A stretch of DNA of 64,000 nucleotides. Origin: Avena insularis. Its lineage: Eukaryota; Streptophyta; Magnoliopsida; Poales; Poaceae. Positions 23,291 through 36,768 of the stretch are shown here, piece after piece. A program made the position numbers and the translations under genes. The stretch covers positions 174,874,927-174,938,926 of the forward strand of contig CM042691.1 in the NCBI GenBank assembly GCA_023614405.1. The letters run 5' to 3'. Each line of letters opens with the position of its first letter. Position 1 is the first letter of the stretch. The notes under the pieces are model-generated. The model was given only the letters and a program-made list of their open reading frames with translations. It did no database searches and was not told the origin of the DNA.

Positions 23291-26200
23291 AGGCTCTTCC
23301 TCCACCACCGCAAGATCTGGCAAGCTCTCCTTTGGTTCGTGCACCACCACCTCGGCTCTCAACATCAACACCAAGCCCGGTCGATTGTTGCTCGTGCTAA
23401 TCGTGTCAACGCCGCTCAAGCTGAGCATGCACCTGGAGTTGTGATGGGTATGCTTCCCGTTAACTCAGTCCCTGCACGAGTTTTGTTTGATTCTGGGGCA
23501 TCGCATTCTTTTGTTTCTCACAAGTTTGCAAATGAGAATGAGTTAGCGTTGGATCCTCTCCTCAAGCGGTTAATGGTTCTATCTCCTGGTTCAAACATGA
23601 GGGCTGCTCATATCAGCCATGGCAATCAAATTGAGATTGGTGGCTCTTCGTTCTCGGCGTCCTTAATTGTTCTGGGCAATTCTGACATTGATGTCATCTT
23701 GGGCATGGATTGGTTGACAGCAAATGCAGCTGTGATTGATTGTGCTGAACGCTCGGTTTCTCTGAAGATTCCTGAAGGCCATATAGTCTATTCTCCAAGT
23801 CTGACTCCTGCTATCCAGCTTTTCTCTTTGGCAGCTCTGAATGTTGATGCTATGGAAGCTATTCAGAGTGTTCCGGTGGTCTGTGAGTTCCCAGATGTCT
23901 TTCCTGAAGAGTTGCCAGGTATGCCTCCGGATCGTGAGGTTGAGTTTGTTATTGAGCTTGAACCTGGCACCGCTCCTATCTCCAAGCGGCCTTATAAGAT
24001 GGGTCCTGCTGAGTTGGCTGAACTCAAACGACAGCTTGATGAACAAGAGAAGTTGGGTTTCATTCAACACAGTACTTCTTCTTGGGGTAGCCCTACTCTC
24101 TTTGTGAAGAAGCGAGACCAGACTGATAGACTTTGTGTTGACTATCGGGCTCTCAATGCTAAAACCATCAAGAATAAATATCCCCTTCCGCGGATTAATG
24201 ATCTCTTCGATCAGCTAGTCGAGGCTGTGTATTCTCTAAGCTTGACTTGAGAAGTGGTTATCACCAAATCAAGATTCGCAAGGAAGATGTTCCTAAGACA
24301 GCTTTCACCACCCGCTATGGCCTGTATGAGTACACGGTCATGTCTTTCGGTCTCACCAACGCACCTGCCACCTTCTCGAGGCTCATGAACTAGGTTTTCA
24401 TGGAGTATCTTGACAAGTTCGTTGTGGTCTACCTAGATGACATCTTAGTCTACTCTAAGTCGAAGGAAGAGCATGAAGAACACCTTCGGTGTGTCATAAG
24501 CAAGCTTCGTGAGAACCGCTTGTATGCAAAGTTCTCCAAGTGTGAGTTTTGGCTGCCTCAAGTAACCTATCTTGGTCATGTCATCTCTGCCAAGGGCATT
24601 GCAGTCAATCCGGAACCGTGAAGACAATTGTTGAATGGCTTCCCTGTTAATGTCAAAGAAGTGCGGAGTTTCCTTGGTTTGGCTAGTTATTGCCGCCGCT
24701 TGCTCAGAACTTCAAGATAGCGAAGCCTCTTACCGATCTCCTCAAGAAAGGCAAGAAATACCTTTGGACTCGCATGTCAAACTAGCTTTGAGACACTCAA
24801 AGAGAAGCTCACTTCCACACCGTCTTGGTTCCTCCGGATACATCCAAGCCGCTTTGAGATATTCTGTGACGCCTCTTTGCATGGATTGGGTGCGGTCCTT
24901 ATGCAAGAAAAACAAGTTGTTGCTTATGCCTCTCGCCAGTTGAAGACGCATGAGATAAACTATCCTACACATGACCTCGAGCTCGCGGCAGTTGTCTTTG
25001 CTTTGAAAGTATGGAGGCACTACTTGCTTGGCAACAGCCAGAGATCTTTTCTGATCACAAGAGTCTGAAGTATATCTTTACTCAGCCTGATCTCAACCTT
25101 CGGCAGAGGAGATGGATTGAAGCAATCAATGACTTTGATTTGACCATCAACTACACTCCGGGCAAAGCTAATGTCATGGCAGATGCTCTCAGCCGCAAAG
25201 CTTATGTCAACAACCTCATGATGGAAGAACAACAACCTCTCTTGTGCGAGGAATTCCGTCAGCTCAACCTTGAAATTGTGGAACAAGGGTATCTCCTGAA
25301 CCTTTTAGCAACTCCTCTCTTGGAAGAAAAGGTTCGCTCTTCTCAGCTTGGTGATCCGTACACAAGAAAGATCATCTCCAGGATTCAGCTTCCAAAGTAT
25401 GAGTCCTTCCACGTCGATGATCAAGGCACGCTTTTCTTCGAACACCGGATGTTTGTACCGAACTACCCGGGTTTGAGAGAGCAAGTTCTCAAGGAGGCGC
25501 ATGATTCTGTTCTTTCTATCCACCCTGGCAGCACAAAGATGTACATGGACTTGAAAACACAATATTGGTGGCCTGGTTTGAAAAGGTATTGTGCCAGGTA
25601 TGTCTCGGAGTGTGATGTCTGCCGCAGAGTGAAAGCTGTCCATCAGAAACCTTCCGGTCTTCTACAACCATTGAAACCCCCGGAATGGAAATGGGAGAAA
25701 GTAGAGATGGACTTCATCACTGGTTTTCCGAGGTTGCAGAAGGGAAAGAATGCAATCTTTGTTGTCATTGACAGGCTTTCTAAAGTGGCTCACTTCTTCC
25801 CCGTCAAGGAAACCATTTCTGCAATTCAGTTGGCGGAGCTCTATATCAACAGAATTGTATCTCTGTATGGGGTTCCGCTTGAGATCAGTTCAGACCGTGG
25901 AAGCATCTTCACCTCCAAGTTCTGGGAGAGTTTCCAAAATGCTTTGGGAACAAGGTTGAACTTCAGCACAGCTTACCACCCTCAGTCGCAAGGGCAAGTT
26001 GAAAGGATCAATCAGATTCTAGAGGGTATGCTTCGTGCTTGAGTCATCTCTTTTGGCATGAAGTGGGAAGAATGTCTTCCTTATGCTGAGTTCTCTTACA
26101 ATAACAGCTTCCAGAAAAGTCTAAAGATGGCACCATTTGAGGTTCTCTATGGTCGCAAATGCAGAACTCCGATTGGTTGGTCGAGTGCAGGTGAAAGGAT

Positions 26201-26757
26201 CTTGTTTGGCCCTGACATTGTGACTCAAGCGGAGGAGAAGGTGCACATCATTCTTGAAAATCTGAGGATTGCTCAAAGTCGCCAGAAGAGCAATTATGAC
26301 AGGAAGCACACGGACATGGAGTATGTCCCTGGTGATCTCGTTTACCTTCGTGTCACTCCCATGAGAGGCACGCACCGTTTTGGTATCAAAGGAAAGCTGG
26401 CTCCTAGATACATCGGTCCCTTCAAAGTTCGTGGAAGAAGAGGAGAAGTTGCTTATGCTCTTGAGCTCCCGGAAAAAACTCAAGGTCCATGATGTTTTCC
26501 ACATCTCTCAGCTCAAGAAGTGCTTCAAGGATCCCGGCAGGACCGTGGACCATGAGCTTATCAATCTCCAAGAAGACCTGTCTTATCAAGAACACCCCAC
26601 AAAAATCCTTGAAGTCGCAGAAAGAAGGACTCGCAACAAGTCCATCAAGTTCTGCAAGGTGCAGTGGTCGCACCATTCCATTGATGAAGCCACTTGGGAA
26701 CGTGAAGATGAGCTCCGTGCCAAGTATCCTACCCTCTTTGTGTCTTCTTCTTCCTAG
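23291..26757 (+). pseudogene. pol: pol of element C: protease, RT, RNase H, integrase, chromodomain-like tail; frameshifted
   Basis: The protease motif [10 protein letters not shown] has its Asp codon at 23489. RT runs from about 23870 with an intact YLDD box at 24430-24441. RNase H starts near 24865, and integrase catalytic codons are Asp 25710, Asp 25893 and Glu 26001 in D35E spacing. The zinc-binding region has HPGSTKMY and CDVC (25521-25622). A chromodomain-like end lies near 26640-26740. Breaks include frame changes near 23400, 24235, 24620-25060 (several) and 26480, plus stops at 24391-24393 and 26040-26042. Catalytic residues are retained, but the frame is not. Most lesions are short indels, unlike element A. 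Confidence 0.9.
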
Positions 26758-26781
26758 AATCTCGGGGCGAGATTCCTGTTT

Positions 26782-26794
26782 AGTGGGGGAGAGT
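26782..26794 (+). promoter_or_regulatory. Polypurine tract of element C
   Basis: agtgggggagagt directly precedes the 3' LTR and follows ctcggggcgagattcctgtt, a motif shared in variant form by all four gypsy-type elements here. Confidence 0.85.
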
Positions 26795-29700
26795 TGTAGC
26801 ATCCCAATTGTCTAACAATTGTAATGCTACTTGGTCTAGTAATATAATGGCTACTTCAAATATATAATTGTTGCATCATCATTATATCATGCTCATGTCA
26901 TCATGCCTCCTTGCATTTGAGCATCATATCAAACCCCTTCTTGTTTGGTTCTTATCTCATATGCATTATTATTTGCATTTGCCTCTTGATATTGTATTTG
27001 GCTCTTGATATATTGTTTAAATGCCCAAGTTGAGTTGGGGGCATATCTCTTATTAACTCCACCACCTTTCCTTTCCCCACCTTATAATCCCACCATCCAA
27101 CTAAATATGAGTTTGGCACTTATTGGTTTTACCTCTAGCTCATGTGGGTTGTGATGGATCCAATTCTTTTACCACATGCTCTCATCTTAGCATCATGTTG
27201 TTTTCACAATAGTGGTTTATGAGAGCCACATGGCCACCTTTGCCTGCCTTGTGAGTGGGACCTTTCTCCTAGCTTCCATTTGGATTATCATGGAATTATG
27301 CTCATGTTGGAATATTTTGTGGGCTTATTAACTACCTAGTGGAATATACACACTAGTAATTCCCAATTATAATCCAATGTGATCATCCCCATATACTCCA
27401 CTTGGAATTCTTTCTAAATTCCTTTGCTTGGGCCTTACTCCATAATTTGGGATGCATAATAATAATGCCATGAAATATTATTGTTTTCACAAGTATCAAC
27501 ATGGCATTAAATGTTTTGCATGGCCCATGCAAGCACCACCTTTTGCTTGTCATTTGGATTTTATTAGTTCTTGGAGTGGATCATCTCTACCTCTATCTTT
27601 TCTTTTGGCTTGATCTTATTTGATCATGCTTAAACCACCTTACCACATCCCTCTCTTCTCTTTCACCACCTTTCTTGCTTGTTCAAGTGTGGAGCATGCA
27701 AGCTCCTTAAGCCCTAATCCATCACCCCTCTCTAATCATCTATCCTAGATCCTCCATCATCACCATACCCATACCCCATCTAACCTTAACCCCCATACCC
27801 TCTCTCACCTAAGCCCTAAGTCCCTCCTCTCTCTCTCTCGGCCTCCCCTCCTTAGTCTCCATGCCGAGCCCCACCTAGCTGGCTCCACCTGACCATCCAA
27901 ACCCCACCTAGCTACCCCCCAACCCTAACACCAACCCTAGCCCGAGGCTACCCCCCCCCCCAACCCGAGCGGCACCTCTCTCTCCCGAGCTCTCTCTCTC
28001 TACCCTAGGGGCCCCCGCCCGCACCCCCCCCACCCAGGCCTACCCTACCCCACTGCCAGCTCCCATGCGCCCGCCTGCAGCCTTCCTGCCGAAAGCACGT
28101 GCTCGAGGAGAGAAGGAAAAAGGGGCACCGAGCCACCTTTATCCAACCACTCCCCACGGCACCGTCCTTCCTCCCTCTGCTTTACCACCCCCCCACAACC
28201 TCTCCTCGCTCGTCCAGATCCACCCAGAGGCCTGCCCTCTTCTCTCTCTTCTCCACCGTCTCCATCTACCCCCCCTCGCCGGCCAAACCTTCGGCCTCCA
28301 CCGATCTCCCTCTACCAGCCGGTGGCGTGGCGCTCCTGGGTGTCGGGGAAGCTCACGGTCGTCCGCTGCATCGTCCTGTACGCGCCGTCGCAGAGGAGGA
28401 GCACCGGAGCCGAAGAACACCGACGCACCCGCCGCGAAACCCTAGATCGCCGTCCGTCTGCGTCGTCGCCAATCGTCTGCCCGCCGAACCGATCCAACGC
28501 CTCCGACACACTCGCGGTGAGCCCACCTCCCTCCTGGACACCCTCGCTTTCACCGTCGTGTCCTGGCCGCGACGTGCGCTCCGTCGAGCACCCTCTCAGG
28601 CGCCGCTGCGTCGTGTCGCTGCCTCGCAGCGCGCAGTAGCCCTATCTAGGCCCCGCCCGCTCTCAGGACACCTAGCCCCAGCCCACCGCACTGGTTCGCC
28701 ACCCTAGCGCGCGCCCGCAGGTCCCTGGTTCGAATCCCCGCTCTGCACCGCGCGCGCACCGACCTGTCCGCGAGGAAGAAGCACAGTACGGGCGGTAGTT
28801 TTGCCGATACCCCCCTGCTTTCTTTTCGTCTAAACCCGCGGTACTTTTGGCCCACTAGTCAGCCGCGCTGCCGCTTTTACAGAAAACCCCCAGGGTTCCA
28901 CCGCCTCAACCCGCTAAGCTGGCACCCCTTGGTCGTCACGACGCCAGGCCTGCGAAGACCCCATGCCCCACCTGTCATCCGCTAAGGCTAGAAGAGCTCG
29001 CGGTGACAGAAGTTTTTCCGCGCGCGTTTGGTCCAGTCAGCAGTGGCCCCACATGTCTGTGACTGTGGCTAGCTAACCCTGAGTATAAAAAGTAATTCAG
29101 TCTATCTGTTTAAATTCAAATCTTTTCCAAATTAATTCAAATTCAAATTTATTTCTGTTTTTAAATAACTTTTAAAATATTAATCCGATTGATACAAATA
29201 ATATATGTTTTCAAATCAGAAAAATGTGAGGAATTCAAATATGACCTTCAAAATATATTTTGAACATTTAAAATTCCAAGTTTATTTAAATTACAATTAA
29301 GTGCCCTTTTACCTTAATAAATTAATAACTTTTGTTTTATAACTCCAAATTCAACATATGATATGTCTAAAATGATTAGCTCGACGAGACCTTTCTGTTT
29401 ATGCTTTCCATGGTTTGAATTGAGGCATGCATCATATAAATATAAATTATACAGCAACTAATATGAGAATAAATTGGGGCCAAAACTAAATAAAATGCTT
29501 TATTATTGTTTCCACACCTCACCCATGCCATGCTACCTTAATGCCATGCAAATTGTGCATCATTCATCATGGCATGATTGGTTGCTTGATGCATTTTATT
29601 CATATGCTTGCGCACTTTATTTATGTTGGCCCTTGTTTGTTTGGTTCTTCTTCGAATAGACGCGAAGGGGGATATATCAAGAGAACCAGAGCACTACCAG

Positions 29701-31445
29701 ATCCATTCCTTGCTTCAATCGAGCTGCTGTGCAAGCACTACCACATGCTTGCATACATACAAGACCTATTGCCTCTTTCTTATTCTTGCATCATTGAGTC
29801 AATTGCATTAAATTGAATCCCAAGTATTGCATAGCCTTTACATTTAAACCCCACCAAGCTTGTTCCTCCATCCCATGAGCCATTACTACAGAGTTGTTTG
29901 AGCCATGCGAGTCGAGAACAAAGATGTGTAGGGTATGTGAGTGTCGATGGATAACGAGGTACCTAAACAACTTAACCGAGTAGTAATGGGATAACTAATG
30001 AAAGTGGCATTGGTGAGCCATATTCGCTATTTGGTTTTCAGGCTCACTTGTGTCCGTGAGGGACCCCGAGTACTTGATTCCTGTTCCTTGATTATTCGCT
30101 ATCCACATCCGGGAGGCTTATGAACCCCTGAGCCGTAGCTTGATTCATTCTTATTTCTTGGGGCCACAAACTAGTTTGAGGTTTTATTTACTATCCTGTA
30201 CTTATGCCATGCTTTACTGCTTTATTTAAGATTGTGCGAGGAGCAAACTGTACTGTTTAGGACCGGGACACGATTTCGCGGTATCGACAAGCCCAGTCAC
30301 ACTTTCGGGTTCCCGATCGTTTACTGGCCCACCCAAACCTTGAGTCCGCTCGTAGCCGGCCAGCTTCGTCTGGTAGCTTAATGGGGTGGCCTCAAGTATT
30401 TCTGAATCCTGGGATTGCTTTGTCGTGATCGCCTCGTTGGTTTTGATTTGGTTTTTCCGAGGCATATCGAGTGTGTGTTGTTATTTGTGCACCCTGCAGG
30501 TAAAACTTTCAAAGCCGTACGCGTTATGGACGACTTGGAGCACAGTTTCTCGATCATAGACAAGCATAACTAAAGTACCGCTTTTAATCTGACTAGACTA
30601 GGTACCTGACTAGTAGATAGTGCAATACTCACGGAATGGATAATAAAACTGCCAACGGATGGGGGTTGTTCGTCCGCTTCCTCGTCGGTAAGCGAGGAGG
30701 AGGATGGATCTGTGGATATTACCGTTATAACTGTTATAACTGTTGTTATTAATTCACGGACATCCGTCTATCTCTGGTTAGGCGGATGGTTAGCGAGTAT
30801 CTATAGAATTGCTAGGGTTTATCTTTTGCTGCAATTGCGTCACCCAGGTTGTGTCCCCTTTAGAGGCATAAAGACTTGCTGAGTACCCCTAGGGTCTCAC
30901 ACGATAAATTATTGGTTCAGATGAACAGGTACACTCGCAAGATGGATACTGGGTGGAAGAGACGGACGATGTGGGCAACGATCATTCGGTGTAGAGATTC
31001 CGGGAACGGGGATCCATGAGATCTGTGGCTGGGATGTGCTTATTTATGGGGAATCTTATGCCGATTTGCTTCTTATCCGTACTCGGATTTTGTCTTCCGC
31101 TTCTGCTTGATACTCTGTTGATTGATGTATGAGGAGATATCCTACACTATTATATCTATCTAGGATATTTGGATCTTGCCGTATGGCGTTGCTATATTTC
31201 CTTTCTTTTTAGATGGAATGGCTCTGATGTACTATTGTATGGTGGCTTGCATAAATACTCATTTGTGTATGTAGTTGATCCCTTCGCTTCGTCATTACGC
31301 CGCCCGTTCTTGTCCCGATGTTTGGAAATGGTTGGGACGGCCGAAAGGTCTACCTGTGAGTGGCATTTGGGCCCCACCGTACTATTTCAACCATTTCTGA
31401 TCATCCAGGCTTGTACTAGGAGCGTAATTCACCGAGGTAGTTACA
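26795..31445 (+). repeat. 3' LTR of element C (4651 bp)
   Basis: It has the same ends as the 5' copy. Differences are sparse in the AT-rich parts, while small insertions and deletions are common between 27780 and 29060 and again near 30300-30520. Confidence 0.93.
28727..28737 (+). other. tRNA-like B-box in 3' LTR of element C
   Basis: This second copy of ggttcgaatcc has the same flanks as the one at 18710 and was kept intact although the surrounding DNA has indels. Confidence 0.5.
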
Positions 31446-31450
31446 GAACC
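31446..31450. repeat. Target-site duplication of element C, right copy
   Basis: gaacc is identical to 16803-16807. Confidence 0.92.
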
Positions 31451-31881
31451 CATCTTTATAATCACCCTATTACGGTGTGACGTCTGATGTTATCAAGAAA
31501 CTCTTCCGATGTTAGTGATTGACATGATCTCATGGTCTAAGGATTAGGATCACTTCGTAAGTTGTTATATCAATATAAACTCAATGACTTTGATCGTAAT
31601 GCTATACTTCGGATGAATGTTCATCACACCATTACACTAATGTTGTGACCTCGTTATTAACAACATCCAATGTCCATGATCAGCAAACCTATGATCATCT
31701 TGTTAATCAATGAGCTAGCTTATAAGAGAGGCATAACTAGGAACTTCCTTTTGTTCATTTAACACAAATGTATTAATGTTTCCGTATTAATACAATTATA
31801 GCATGTAAAATAAACATTTATCAGAAACAAGGAATACGATAATAACCACTTTATTATTGCCTCTCGGGCATATTCCCTTCA
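31451..31881 (-). repeat. 3' LTR of element B, part 2
   Basis: This resumes the left LTR after element C. On the minus strand it begins TGAAGGGAATATGCCC at 31881. It matches 61241-61673 closely. Confidence 0.88.
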
Positions 31882-31896
31882 GTCTCCCACTTGCAC
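31882..31896 (-). promoter_or_regulatory. Polypurine tract of element B
   Basis: On the minus strand gtgcaagtgggagac abuts the 3' LTR start, the arrangement typical of cereal copia elements. Confidence 0.8.
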
Positions 31897-34800
31897 TAGA
31901 GACAATAATCTAGTTTGAAAACTTTGCGTATTTAACACCTATGGCTTTCTGGTGTTCCATATACGCAATTGCAAGTGGTTAACATAATCTACGGATCTGA
32001 CGCTTCAGGTGCGTGTGTATTTGCATGTCTTTGCGTCTTCACGCATCACTCATTCTCCAATGAGATGGCATTGTATAAATTTGGTCTTTCGGTGAGACCT
32101 TTAGTTCCTTGGGGTTAAATCATGTCGATACTATTGTCATACAATATATCTTTAGTGTTAGCCCGTTGCGAACCACACCTTAGTTTGATAACAAACTTCT
32201 TGACACAAATTTCCTCCTTGTCGCTACTATAGCAGTCATATACTTAGCCTTTTTGTTGTAGTATTCGTCACAATGTCTTAACTATGCATTTCATCCAAAT
32301 CCATCATGGAATCTTCTTTCCATTACATTGTGACACCCATAGTTTAAATTGAGATAAACTTAATTTGTATCTTGTGACAAAACTAGTATCAATGTAACGC
32401 TTTACAATGAACTATTTGTAATTGTTTGTCACCTCTACACAAATATATTCTTAGTTCTTCCAAAAGATCATAAGAATTTCCTTACTATTGTCCAATGATC
32501 ATTTTATGATTCATTCTGGTATATGATCATAACACTTAGAGCATAGGACATATCTGGATGTGTACATATCATGGTATGATTGATCAAATCATTCTTGTGA
32601 TTTTACTCATCAAGTGTCAAAGCACTTGAATCTTGTTTCACTTATCAAGTGTCGATACACTTGAATCTTGATTCAATTCCTTTCCATGCGACAAGAACCT
32701 TTTCTTGTCGTTTCTATATTGAACTCCTTCAATATATCATATATGTTTGTTTGGCACAACTATATTAGTGTCACAGTCTATCCACTATAGACATTCATGC
32801 TAAATATTCGGGTTTTGCCTACGTTTTTCATCGAAATGAAATTCTTAACCTTTGTCAATAAAATATAAATCATTTCTAATCAACAAGATGTCCTCCACAT
32901 AATGTATTAGAAATATGTCTTAGCTCTCCCACTTAATTTCTTGCAAATGCAAGCATCTTCATCGTCTCCTGATGAAAAACTCCTTTTTCATCATGGTGAA
33001 GATTCCAACTCCGCGATGCTTACTTGAACCATTGAAGTTTGCATGCCCCTTTTAGCATCCGTTGAATTAACAAAACCCTTTGGATCGTGTCATGTACACG
33101 TCCTAGGTAACCATTCTATTAAAAGAACTTTGTTTTGTTTATTCATCTACCATATACCAAATTATATGTAGTGGTTGCTACTTTAATACGTCCAGACTAA
33201 ATATCGCTATGAAAGATCAAATCTTGTCATAGTCAACTCCTTGAACATTGTCGTAAAATACTTTACCGACATGTCGACTATTTCATAGATGTGAAACATC
33301 CATGTATGTTTCTTTATAGATCCAAATACGACCGATAGGTTTTACACCTTTCCGGAGGGTCTTCCAAGTTCAAAACTTGATTTCTCGTGTATGGAACTAT
33401 CACGGATTTTATGGCTTCAAGCCATTTGACGGAGTCAGGGCATATCATCGCTTCTTTGTATGTAGTCGGTTCATCATTGTCAAACAATAATGATTTACTC
33501 TCAAATCTCAGCATTTGATTTGTTTATCCGACCGACTTGGTTCAATAAGAACTTAGATCTCCGTGACCACAACCTTTGAGGCACATAAGCTATGAGCATT
33601 ATGGCAGCCTCGTAACCATTTCCGCGCTAACTCAGCACATTTAGCTAAGGTTCGTTAACCTTATCAAAGTTCTATTGTCCTCCCACTTAACATTTATGAA
33701 AAATTCCTTCTTCAAGAAACTTCATGTTTCAAGCAACTAACCCTTTTGTCCTTGGTGTTATGGAGGAATAACCAATTGTTATTCGAAATAACCTACAAAG
33801 ACATGGTCATCCGACTTTGGTTGTAAACATCTTACTTATGTTTAGCATACCAAAATTTAAGAAATGACAATTTAGGTTTTACCCCAAACCATAACTTCCA
33901 TGGTGTCATTTCAACGGATCAATATGGAGCTCTTTTTAGTGAAAAAGCGGTAGTCTCTAAAGCTTTTAATCTTTTAAAACATAATGGCAGTTTTATAAAT
34001 AACACCTTTGATCCAACCATGTTAAACAAGGTTTCATTACAAATCTCAAACACTCCATACTCCTATGGTGCTTTGGGAGATGTAAATCTTGGTGTTTTGC
34101 TAAACTTGCAACTCAAATAAATCCCTTTATGATAAAATCATAATTCATTTATTTTTCTTGTTACACTTGTAACTCAAATAAATCCCTTATGATAAATCAT
34201 AAACCATTTATTTTCTTGTCACAATGATTTCCAACTTCATCTTGAAAGTCTTTGAATGTTTTCAAATATTTCATACTTCTTTCTCATTAAGTGAACATTC
34301 ACTCAAATTTCCGGAGAAAGCATATGAAGTTGAAATCCATCGCTTATGACTATACATAATGGACTACATACATCGATATGTATAAATTCCAATATTTTAG
34401 TCGTTCGTTCTTCTTTGGCGTTTGAACGAAGTTTTAATTATCCCGAGGAAAGTCTCACAAGCGTCACTTGATCAAATCAAAGATTCCAAAAATCCATGAA
34501 AATGGAGTTTCTTCATATTTTCTTTCCAATATAATTTAAACGGTGATGTCACTTTGTAAGTGATCTTCCAATCATTTTTCTTGCGACATTTTAGCATTAG
34601 GCTTTATGGATGTGATTTCTCCAACTAGATTTGTAAATCATCCATTTTAAATGGAATACGCTAATTATTTGAACAACCTTTGTTCTAATAATACCTGATT
34701 TAAATAACAATTATAAAAACAAATCTTGAAGTCAAGCTTTGATGTCAATGAGAAATACAAACAATGGTTTGTTTGTTTTCGATGAACATCATCACATATT

Positions 34801-36701
34801 CTTTTGCTAGTTACTCAGGCCATTGTGGTTCAAGAATTGCGTCGTTCTGTATGAAATTTCATACCAACCAATTCGGTATCCAATACCCAAGAACCACATT
34901 GTTTAACAAGCAAAGAATACAACCATAACATGTATATCATCCATATACCTAAATTGGATATTTCCAATCTTTTCTTTTCTGCCAAATATATTTTATAGAT
35001 TCTCTTTCAGCATTTCCTTTTCCTTTTTAAAAGAATCTATCAACATCAACAGTGGCGCCATATACATGACACATAGTCCAAAGTGTGTATATTCAATAAT
35101 AAAACCTTTGCACTTGCACTTTGAAGTAGATCACCATCATCAAATGATCGGTATTCTTTCAAAATCCATTCTTTAGTAATCTTTTAGTGTAGTAAACACT
35201 TTTACATACATCTTCTATTCATCCTTATCATGATGACTTTCATGATCAAGGCGAATCGTGAGTATAACATTACTTTCCAAAACCCTTTTGGATGATTAGG
35301 ATGTCTAGCATCTCCAACGTTCGCAAATTCTCATCCAATATGAGAACATATATTATACTCTATCATATTGCAACCAAAACATTGTTTCAGATATCGTTAT
35401 ATCTTCTACACATGATGGTTTCTGAAACAATTCTTCCAGCTCTTAGATAACCTTGATATTTAAAAACAATCAAGAATCATGGAGGCAAACATGATACTTA
35501 AGATACTAACACTAGAATTATTACTCTCGATTTAATACTAACTATTAAATTTCACGGAGTAAATAGAGTTTGCTGAAAGTTTGCAATAGGACTTTAAACT
35601 TTAGATTGACACTCAACACAATACGATACCAGTTCGTAAAGTATATATCCAGAATTCTATAGTTCTATTATCTCAATTACAACTATGCATAAGGTGGTGA
35701 ATGAATGCCAATGACTACAACAAATTATGCAAATTCACTTTGATTTAATTTATGATAAATAGAGTTCTACTAATCCAAATTACAAATGAACTCCAACTCA
35801 AAAACGACATCCCTCGTGTCTTTTTTGGTGATTACATGAACCAAATCCACTACACCAAGTCCGATCATCACGTGAGTCGGTGTAGCTTCAAAGGCGAGCA
35901 TCCATATGGTCATCATATCAAAACATATGACTCATGCTTAACCTTTCGGTCCGTGTTCTGAGGCCATGTCTATACATGCTAGGCTCGCAAAGTAAGAACC
36001 TTAGTATTCGCGTGTGTAACTGTCTTACACCCGAGATATGCTCGTGGATTCAAGTACACCCGATCATCACGTGATGTCTAAATGAGGGATCATCTTATTA
36101 TGCTAATAAAACACCAAACAAGCAATATAAGATGCAATCAAAACATCACATGTTTATAAGTGAAATGATATGGTTCCCACATATGATCTCCATCATGTGC
36201 ACCGTGGTATGATCACTATCATACCTTTATGTGTAAGGCCAAGGTCTATGGAATTTACACGTTATGTGTGTTGTAAGAGTATCATATCATACTTCTACTT
36301 ACAACATCACCATATCATAACACTAGCCCAACAACAATCTAAACTAGACGCCTCTAATTTATCCATTGCAAGTTTTACGTGGCTTATGGCTTTCGAAGAT
36401 AGAACCGTTCTTACCTACGAACATGAACCACAACGAGGATAACCAAATTGTTGACAACTCGTTGCAAATTAGATATTGACTATAGTAGGAGAGACAGACA
36501 CCCGCTAGCCACTTATGCAAAACTAGTTGCATGTCAAGTATGGAACAGGTCTCATGTGCGAGGACATGTAAAGTTTGTCCGGGCCGCTTCATCCCACTAT
36601 GCCACCAATATCCAAAGTACAACTAATAAGCAATAAAATTATCATCATCGCCCACATACTCATATGTGTACTACCTATGCAAAGCATCTACGCATAGATC
36701 C
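31897..36701 (-). pseudogene. Decayed internal region of element B (copia gag-pol remnant)
   Basis: About 4.8 kb lies between tract and primer site, AT-rich and full of stops in all frames. Two reverse transcriptase fragments can be placed. One, at 33514-33314, contains YKEAMICPDSVKWLEA, the conserved N-terminal block of copia RT. The other is a YVED box at 32901-32890, equivalent to the catalytic YVDD but with Asp to Glu, followed by ILLI. They lie in different frames, about 200 codons apart as expected. I could not recognise gag, protease, integrase or RNase H. The region is old or was a defective lineage. Confidence 0.75.
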
Positions 36702-36714
36702 GGCTCTGATACCA
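36702..36714 (-). promoter_or_regulatory. Primer binding site of element B
   Basis: On the minus strand tggtatcagagcc lies next to the 5' LTR end and is followed by ggatctatgcg, as in cereal copia leaders. Confidence 0.9.
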
Positions 36715-36715
36715 C

Positions 36716-36768
36716 TGTAGTGTTCGCAGCATAGAAAACAAAAAAATTCCTACGATGGGAACAACTAT
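36716..36768 (-). repeat. 5' LTR of element B, part 1
   Basis: This 53-bp fragment (tgtagtgttcgcagcatag onward) lies between the primer site and element D. It matches the left LTR start at 15586. Confidence 0.9.
36764..36768. repeat. Target-site duplication of element D, left copy
   Basis: actat here and at 46111-46115. The intact site ggaacaactatgtacc occurs in the left LTR of B near 15625. Confidence 0.92.

Larger units (their letters stand above)
16808..31445 (+). mobile_element. Element C: Ty3/gypsy chromovirus-like LTR retrotransposon nested in element B
   Basis: The element is 14.6 kb with LTRs of 4628 and 4651 bp that begin TGTAGCATCCC and end GGTAGTTACA. The primer site TGGTATCAGAGCC and tract agtgggggagagt are intact. 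It carries gag, protease, RT, RNase H, integrase and a chromodomain-like tail, but no pre-gag ORF. The LTRs are nearly identical over their first kilobase and differ mainly by small indels in the GC-rich middle. The genes are broken mostly by short indels. A perfect gaacc duplication flanks it. Confidence 0.94.

Noticed and set aside
36170..36636. Small open frames next to the primer site of element B
   Set aside because: Short, overlapping on both strands, without copia gag motifs; treated as leader or decayed interior.
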